The notes beneath the pieces were generated by a model. That model had not been told where the DNA came from. It saw only the letters and a program-made list of their open reading frames with translations, and did no database searches. From positions 356,902-420,901 of the forward strand of contig KL647319.1 of the NCBI GenBank assembly GCA_000727475.1: a DNA stretch of 64,000 bases, given 5' to 3'. Both the position numbers and the translations under genes were made by a program. This document shows positions 27,101-36,100 of this stretch, in pieces; the stretch's first letter is position 1; each line of letters opens with the position of its first letter. Source of the stretch: Sarcocystis neurona (lineage: Eukaryota > Apicomplexa > Conoidasida > Eucoccidiorida > Sarcocystidae).

Positions 27101-30100
27101 AGGCTCACGTGGTGTGTTGACGCTCCGCTGCATCGGCCTGCAAACACTAGGCCACGCGCGAGTGCTGCTGCGGAAGCTGGTGCTGCTGGTAAGAGCGAAC
27201 GGCTGGCGTAGCAGGTGTTTTGTTGCGGCTGCAGCTGCGACTACTTTTCTGTTTGCACTGCTGCGGCATTGGCCGCTGCGTCTGCCTCTGCTGCCCGGGT
27301 GCTGTTCCTTTTTTTGCTGCGTCTGCAGCGGGTGCGGCTATTTTGTTGCTGCGCGCGCGGCTGGGGGCGTTACGGGGAGTCAAACTTGCTGGTGAAGCAT
27401 CTGCTGCGTTTCCTGCCGTTCGCATCACGTGGACAGTCATCTGCAGCTGCCGTTGCTGTTGTGTTGCCGCTGCAGTGTGGAGAAGAAAAGCAGCCGGGAG
27501 CTGTTTACTGCAGCCGAAGATGTGCTGCTGGGCATGGGACTTGCGCGGGTGGGCCGGCTGCATTTTGCATTTATTCAGCAGCAGCTGCTGCCCTCAAAAA
27601 CGGAGCAGCAAATTATTCAACGCTTCAAGGCGCTGCAGCGCCGCTGGCAAGCAGCAAAGGTAAGCTGCTGTTACCGGTGTTGCTGCGCTTGCTGCTGTTT
27701 CTGCTGGTCCGCCGCACTCTTGTTGCTGGTGCACACGTATTACGATGACGTTTGCAACTGCTGCTGCTCTTACTGTTGCTACGCGTCAATTTTTTCCCTT
27801 CTGGTCACCTATTCTTTGTCGTAGGACCGTCGGAACCCGCTCGCTGCTTGGAGAACAAATTTGACACGTTCCTTCACCATCGAAGAGGATTTGCTGCTGC
27901 TGTCTCACACGTGTAGTACGGGTGCGCCTGCCTCGTCTTTTGCCGCCGCGACGCCCAACAGCAGCAACTGCTGCGCCGAACCCAGCCTCGGGAGTGGGAG
28001 CAGTCATGTTGCTGGTGAAGCAGGATCTCATGCCGCCGCTGCAGCTAGCTCCGCTACGGCAGCTGCTGCTGTTGTGCACGGCGTTTCGGAGCTGCACGAT
28101 CTAGAGCGTCAGCAGACCGACCACGTGCGGCAGCAGCGAAATAGGCAGCAGCGGCACATGCTGCAGGGGGAGGGAGAGGGCCACCACCCGCGAACAACAG
28201 CAGGGACACCTCAGACCGTGGAGCGGCAACCAACCGCTGGTGAACGAAAAGCTTGCGATGTTTCCCTTGCGTCACCCGCGGCAGCTGTATTACAGAGTAG
28301 CGACACTAGCAGCAGCACTGCTGCCATCAGCAATACTTGGCAGAACTTCTGTCACTCTAGGAGCGACAACAGCAGCAGCGGCAGCAGCAGCAGCGGCAGC
28401 AGCAGCGGCAGCAGCAACGTCTACGGCACCAGCATCTGCAACAGCAGCAGCAGTGACTTGACAAGGGGCTGTAGCCACAGCAGCGGCAATAGCAACAGCA
28501 GCCATAACAGCGGCAGCAGTGATCTCGCCAGTAACAGCGGTAGCAACAGCAGCAACAGCAGCAGCAACAGCAGCGGCAACAGCAACAGCAACAGCAGCGG
28601 CAACAGCGGCAGCAGTGCGACGTGCTGCTGCAGTGTCGAAGACTGGCTGCTTTTTGTGCTGCAACACAACCTCCAACGAGACGTAACATCTCTACAAAAG
28701 AGGCTTAAGGCGCTCCGTCGCCTGTGTTGCGGTGTGCCTCCGGCTGCGCTTGCCGCAGCAGTTGCAAAGGGTTTGGATTCTCACAGCGAATACGACTGCT
28801 CGGCTGATGGTGCAGGACTCGGGCGAACAGCAACAGCGCCGAGAGCAACGGACAGGTTACCCATATCACCCGGTGAGCAAGCATGCGCAGCAACAACAAG
28901 AGCAGCGACGTGCTCTTCACTTGAAGCAGCAACAGGAGCAGCACAGGACGGGACGCCAGCGGCCGCATTCCCAGCTCCTCCGGTGGCAGCGCCAACAGCA
29001 GGACGGCTAGCAACCGCGGCAGAAGTACCAGGAGCTGCTGCGAGTGACAGAGTAGCAGCAATGATGCCATCACGACCCGGAGCAGCAGCAGCAGCACCAG
29101 CAGAGGGACCAGCACGTGAGAGGCTTCTTGTTACACGCCGCGAGTGTGCTGCTGCGGCACCTCTTACTGTTTCTGATTGCCTGGCCCCGGCAGCGGCAAG
29201 CAACGGCGTAAGACAGGAAGAGGAGCTGCCGATCCGGGCACAGAACGCAGAGCAGATGCGTTTAGGGAAGCAGCAGCAGAGCGCGCAAGAATGTTTGGTA
29301 CTGCACCGACAACAGGAGCACCATGTCCTGCAGCAGGGAATATGCACGGTCGACGTTGCTACTCCCGAAGCAGCGCCAGGGGACGCACATGCAAGTGGAT
29401 CCGCTGCTGCAACAGCAACAGCTGACGTGGGGGCACCAGTCGCCAACGTTTCTTTGGCCGCTCCTCGTGCTACTCTTCCTTCTTCGGTAGCACCGCGCCA
29501 ACTGGGAGGAGGTACCGCACCAGCGCCGACGTATCCGGCGTGGCAATGCGCCGGTGCTGATGGTGATGGCAGGTCTAGGGAGCTGGACAGGAGAGGAAGC
29601 GGCAGCAGCAGCATCAGTAGCAACAGCAGTGAACAAAGCAGCTTCTCAGGCGCATCTTCTGAGTATGCCGATGTCGCAGGAAGCAAGTGCAGCAGCACCT
29701 TACATGAATACAGCTGCGGTGGACCTCAGAGCTTTCAGGAAGTTGCGCACGCAGGACTTCAACGGCAAGAACAGAATCCTTTTTACTTGCCGATACAGAT
29801 CCAGCAGCAACCGCTTCAAGGACAGCAACAACAGCAGGCTGTGCCTCCAAGTGTGCAACACCAGCACATCCCGCTGCAGCAACCAGTCCAGCAGCAGCAC
29901 TCGCGAGTCGCTGAAGCTATCATGTGTCCGCCTGAACCGCACCAGCAGCGACAGCTGCAACAGCTGCAGCAGTTGCAGGAACCGCACGCCATGCACCAGC
30001 AACAGCAACATCCCCAGCACGTGCAACAACAGCAACAGCGTCCCCTCCAGCAGCCGCAGCCGCCGCCGCCGATACGAACCTTGGGAGAAGCACAGAAAAC

Positions 30101-33100
30101 TCAGGAGGGACTTCAGCACGACTTCTGCGATTGGCACCAGCAACAACAGGAGCAGCAGGGGGAAGAGGACTGTCCTCTGCAGCGTGGGACAGCGCCGGAC
30201 CGGCAAGGCCACTGGTGGAAGTCTCTGGCGCCGTGGATGTCCCCAGGTGCGTGCAGCGCGTCTACGAGTTACAGCATTTCGGGCAGGAGCGACAAGGGCA
30301 GCAGCAGTCGACAAGGTAGCAACGGTACGTCCGGAAGAAGCGGAAGCATTTTTTCTATGGGGAATGGGGATGCGCTTTCGCCGGCAGCTACTGTCACAGC
30401 AGCAGCAGGTGCGTGGAGTGACGCAGCTGCGGGCTTCTCGTTGCAGCAGCAGTATCCGTTCCAGCGGCAGCAGCCGTTCGAGCAGCAGCAGCAGCAGGAG
30501 ACGCAACAGTCGTTGCAGCAGCAGCAGCAACAGCAAGTGCATCAAGTGCAGGTCTACGAACCCGGGGAGCAGCAAAAGTACTCCCAAGACCAGCAGATTC
30601 ATCACCAGCAACAGCTGCAGGAGTTGTTGCCGCCTCATCAGGTGCAACAGCAGCAGCAGCTGCTCCCTCTGCAGCGCACCCAGGAGCAGCAGGGGCCTTT
30701 GTACTCCACCGTGCTGCAGAGGGTTGAAGAGAAAGCAAGCACGCAGCCGCAAACACCTGGAAACAACGTCCTTTCCTCCCCTTGTGTGGACGGCTGGTGG
30801 CAGGGGCCGACACAGATAGCAGCAGGGGGAGTAGATGCAGCAGCGAGTGCAGCAGTGGCTGCTGCAGGAGTTCCACCTCCAGGAACTGCCTTGTTTGGTA
30901 CCACCGGTGGAGGTGTTCTATGCCCCAAACCCAAAGGAACGGAAGCCACAACAGTGGGACCTCTGGCTGTAAATGGTGTTGCAGCAGGAGCAGCGGCGTG
31001 CTACTCTGCATGCTTGCCTGGAGCGGCGGCTGCACCAGCGCCGATCACCGACAGCAGCAACTGCGGCAGACAGCACGCGTACGCGGGACCCGTGGGAAAC
31101 GCCGGCTTCTACGCCCAGCAGCACCTGCAGCAGCCACCGCAGCACCAAGGCGGAAACGAGACGACGGAGCCGTTAGGAGCGGTTGTTGCTGTTCTTTCTC
31201 CTGCGCAGCCTGCGGCGGGCGTCTTGCAGCCGAACTGCTGCAGCTGCATAGATTGCACGAGCAGCTGGAGCAGCGGCAGTAGCCAGTTCTACGGCGCCGG
31301 GGACGTAACGACGGTCGGCAATATTTCCGTCGCGGAGCACAACAGCTGCCTCGTGCAACAGCCGCAGGACATGCAGCAGCAGCCGTACAGCAGCAGCAGC
31401 AATATATTGGTTCAACAGCAGCAAAGTGGAGCGCCCGTTGGCTGCAGCAGCAGTACTTTCGTACGGCCAGATAAGAGGGAGCCCCCAAGCAGCAGCTGTC
31501 TTTTGTACGAATACCAGCCGAACGAGGAACGCGACACCGCCAGCTCGCTGCACGAGAAGCGGAGCAGCTATTTTACGAAGCAGCAGGGACGGGGCAGTAG
31601 CAGCGAGTCACTGCAACATGAACTCAGCATTAGCAACGCGTCCAGCGGGAAGTTCTTGAAGCGGTTCAGTACCAACCCGGGCAGCATCTGCGCTCCTTTC
31701 TACGCCGACGTCACTCTCATCGCAGAGGCACTTGACGAAATGCCTTACGATTTCCTTTTTCAGAAACTGACTTGCGATCTGCCCGCTGCGATGGTAGGCT
31801 CCTGCGAGCTGCGGTCCTGGGTGTACTGTGGTGTGCGTACCGCTGCTCCGGATCATCTGCTGCTGCCGACGCTGTCTTCTTGGTGCTGCGGCTGTTGCGA
31901 CCACCCGTGAACTGACGACGCCGGATGCATACTTGCTGCTCACGAGTGTGACGCTGCTGGGTGACGCTGCGGATTCTGCGTTTGCTGCTGCGCCATGTGC
32001 TGGGGTAACTCACACTCCGTTGCTGCAGAGAAGCTTCACGGCTACTCCCGAGCGCGAGAATACGGCATTCAAGTTCTTCTTCCGCCGCCATTCCTGCAAC
32101 AGTGCCGTCCTGACTGTTTGCGTCCTCCAACTGCTGCCGTACTTCTGTTGCTCCTGCTGCAGCTGCTGCTGCCGCTCACAGGCTAGCCTGGTCTGCTGCC
32201 CGCTGTGGCGACGCCGGTTGCTGTTGCTCTTACTGCTTCTGCCGCTTCGCGCATGCCTACTGCTGCCCGTCGCGTGTCTGTTCTGCGAATGCGCTGCGCG
32301 CGCGCACGAATGACATTGACCCCCTTCTCACACGCGTTACTTCGAATGCGACGTGCTTGCTGTCGCCGCTGCTTCGTGCACTTCTCAACATCCTAGAGAT
32401 GCCGTCACTTCGCCGTGCCTTTGCTGCTGCTGGTTCCCTTTCCACCCAGAGTTGCTGCGCGTGCCCGCGGCTGTCGCTGCTGCTGCTGCTGCCGCTGCTG
32501 CTGCTGGTGCTGCCGCCGCGGCTGCTGCTACAGCAGCGTGCGTTTCGCTGAAGCGCACGCGCGCGCGGGTTGTCTTCCTTATGCCGTAGGTCCACCTTCC
32601 TCTCGGCGGGCGCGACCCCGCTGTTGCTCCGCTGTTCGGGCGGCTGGCGCGGCTGCGTGACTTAGCAGCGGCGTGTCGCTGCTGGTGCGTATCTTCCTGT
32701 GAGGCGCGTGTCTCTCTCTCCCTGCGCTACTGCCACCTTGTCGACGCTGCTGCCGCGCGTGCTGCTGCGCAGGTGTTTGAACCGATCCTTCAAGTTCTGA
32801 TCAACTGCGAGAGCCACATGTTCGACTACAAGCCGAAACCGATCAAAATTGGAGGTCGCATTATACGCGCGAAGCGCATCTGTGCGCCATCTTTGCAGGT
32901 AAGAAACGCGTGGTCGCCTCTGGTGCACCCTGCGGCACTGTAGACGACGAGGTGATGCCCGTACACACCTCTACACACACGTGTAGCAATAAGAGTACAG
33001 ATTCATACGCAGAAATGCCCAACAGGGGCAGCCAGGACACGCGGCTTCCAGCCTGCTGCTGTTCAAAGCTGCGCGAGACGTCAGGACGTGCGTGCGCGGC

Positions 33101-36100
33101 GCCGCGCATAGACGTCTTTTACAGAGAAATACGTACAGTCCTTGGAACCTGCGTACTCGTGCAATACGTGTCCATACACACGTACACAGAGGTACACAAA
33201 TACGTGTACACCTCCATGCCTATATATATAAGTTGGCGTCGATGTTTCCCTGCGCAGACATCAAAAGTAGGTTACTTGTGCGGAAACGGCGTGTGACCCG
33301 TCTGCACAGAGCAGCCGGGTCGTGGAACACGACCCACGTACTAGCAGTCTCGCCAGTTACCCCCTCCGCAGGTAGCGGCAAACACCATGCACACAAGACG
33401 AAAGAAACCTCACTTTTCCTCTCGAACTTGAGACCACCTTGCAGATACTGACAGAGAAGCATGCACACAAGCCCCTTTTGGAGTCTCGCGTCACGCGTGG
33501 CGCCGGGGACGTATGCGTGTGCGTGGTTCTGCGAGCGTGTGGAGAGGTGTAACATTATCAACCTGGGCGGCTTAAAACATCAGACAGGCGTCTGTGTGTA
33601 GAGGATACTTCCGGAGGTGTTTGAGCCCGTGCAGAGAAGCCGGCAGCAAAACACTCGCCAATGCCGGCTGTCGGCAGGAGGCAGCTTGCTGCCGTGCACG
33701 CTCCGGGGGTCCTGCCAGCCTGAGCGGCGGGCGCGGCTGGTTTTATGGGGGGAACTGCTTCCTCGTAGGAATCTCGGCGGTAGAGATACTCTTTTGCAAG
33801 GACCTTTCTAGCCTCGTATGCTTTAATGGTGTAATGCTACATCTGCTTCTACGTTTATTTGAGGAGTGCCCTCCAGAAGATGTGCTGCCGTTTTTGCCAC
33901 GCGTCATCGTTATTCGACGGAACTTTCACGCAAGTTGACGGGTTTGTGGAAAAGGTTTGGGCGCTTCGCCGGGATGGGTGCCCAGGGGGAGAGGGGGGGG
34001 AGGGGCTAGCTGAATCAGGTGAAGGAGAGTCTGCCGCGTGAGTGCCAGTCTGCGTATTTTCTTCGTGTCCTCTTGAAAGCCGCACACGTCTCAACTGTTA
34101 ACACACTTATGCACACGTGCATAGAGTTCTGTGCTTATGTATATATATATATATATTTCTGTACGAGTGTGTCTCCATGCCCTCGTCTCTACTCACCCTA
34201 CGTGAGTATACACACGTGTGTACCTCTCTGCCTCTCGCTCTTTTTTTATTTTATACGTATATATATATATATAGATGCGCACGCGGATGGTGAGACGTGT
34301 AAAATGTGGCAGGTTCAGCGCCGGGGTAGTCCACGCCTTATGGGAGAGTGCGGGATGTGACGTCGATTGTATGGCGAAAAAGACACTACCCACGTGATTA
34401 TCGGCGTGCGACCACCTCCGCGCGTACATGGACCCCGGCCTGGATCTGCGTGTGGCTGTACGCGTCTACTTCGCTCGTGTTTACGAACATTGTCGCCCGT
34501 GTCTGGTCGTGTAACTTTATGTAGAGAGGGGTAGAGACTGGGAGACACGTGCTTGTGTTTCTTGTGTACTTTTCTTGCGTGTGTTGTTGAGTACTATACG
34601 TGCGTCGTTTGCGTCGCCTTGAAAAGGGCCGGGGCATTGCGCGCCTCAATGCAGGGGGTGGGGAAACATGCTCTGGAGAGATACTTCGTGTGCGTAGATG
34701 AGTCTGCGTATGGGGACACTTCACAGCAGTTTCCCGAAGTTCGGCTGACGTCGCGCCTTGCCGTCGCCACTCGTGGTACCGGCTGCGTCACCGTGTCGCT
34801 GCTGACACTGTCCTTCTACGCTGCTGGTGCTCCCGCTCCTGTTGATTTGCTGATGTGCCTGCGGCAGGTGAAGCGGGAAATAACAGAGATGCAGCTGCGG
34901 CGACGGCTGATGCGGGTGCGTCAGCGACAGGAGCGTCTGAATCGCCTGCGCTGCGGCGGCGGCAGCGCGGCGACTGCTGGCGCGACTCACTATCTCTCTC
35001 CGTACTGGCGCAGCGGCAACGTCGGGTTGGGAGGTGACGGCATGGCCGACCTCTGCAGCAGCAGCAGTCGCGACCGAAGGGTCCCCAGCGGCAGCAGGAA
35101 CGGCAGTTACAGCGAGAGCGACACCAGCAGCTACAGCAGAATTTGCACCGGCGCGAGCGCCAGGGCCATCGCCGTCGACTCTCCTAGCTGTTGCGACCCC
35201 GCTGCTGCTGCTGCTGCGGCGCCTGCTCTCAATGATGGTAGATATGGGGATGTTCGGCCTCGTCGCCGTCGCCGCGCCACAGACGGCAGAGCAGGATCGT
35301 ATTGTGGAACAGACCTGATCGGAGTATCACCGCTGGGAGCACCGCCGGGAGCAGCAGCAGGCGCAGCTGCAACAGGAGCAGCAGCGGTAACAACCCTGGG
35401 CGTCGTTGCCGCAGCGACGGTAGCAAACAACTTTGCAGGAGCGGAGACAACAGGGACAGGAAGACACGCAGGCCTGATGACACGAGCGGAAGCACTCACA
35501 AGCAGCGCCACAGCTGCCGCTCGTCCATACGCAGCAACTGCTGTCCCAGCAGCAACACATGGGACTGGTAATAGCGCGTCTACGAGAATTCCAGCCGCAG
35601 CAGGTGAATGCGACAGGGTGCCTACAGCAGTTGCGTCAGTGCGGTGGAGTCAGCAGGTGCGACCGAATTCTCAGCAGCAACAACTGCAGCAGCAAGGCGG
35701 CGAAAGCAGTGAGTCTTTCTCTGCGTGCGACAGCAGCACGCTGAGAATAAGCCGCGCAGGCGAAGTTCCACCGGCGACAGGAGGATTCCAGGCAGTGCTA
35801 GATGCTCCAGCAGCAGCCACAACAAAACCTGCAGCACCAGCAACAACAGCAGCAGCAGCAACCGGACAAAGTGAAGAGGATAGAATAGCGGAGAGGCACT
35901 CCGTTGAAGTTTTGAGGAATAGCTATTGTGCGCGGCAGTGGGATGAGTGCGACGCACCAGCAGACGATAATGTGCAATACTGTTTAGCAGGACAGGATGG
36001 CAGCGACGAGCCAGCGCCAACGACAGGCCTCCTCGTTGCCGCTGCTGCTGCTGTGTCTCGCCTTCCGTCCCTCACTTCCTGTTTGCCACTAGTACTATGC

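Noticed and set aside
29700..30752. A 350-codon minus-strand Leu-rich frame.
   Set aside because: It is antisense to the Gln-rich part of exon 6, with the same cause as other Leu shadows.
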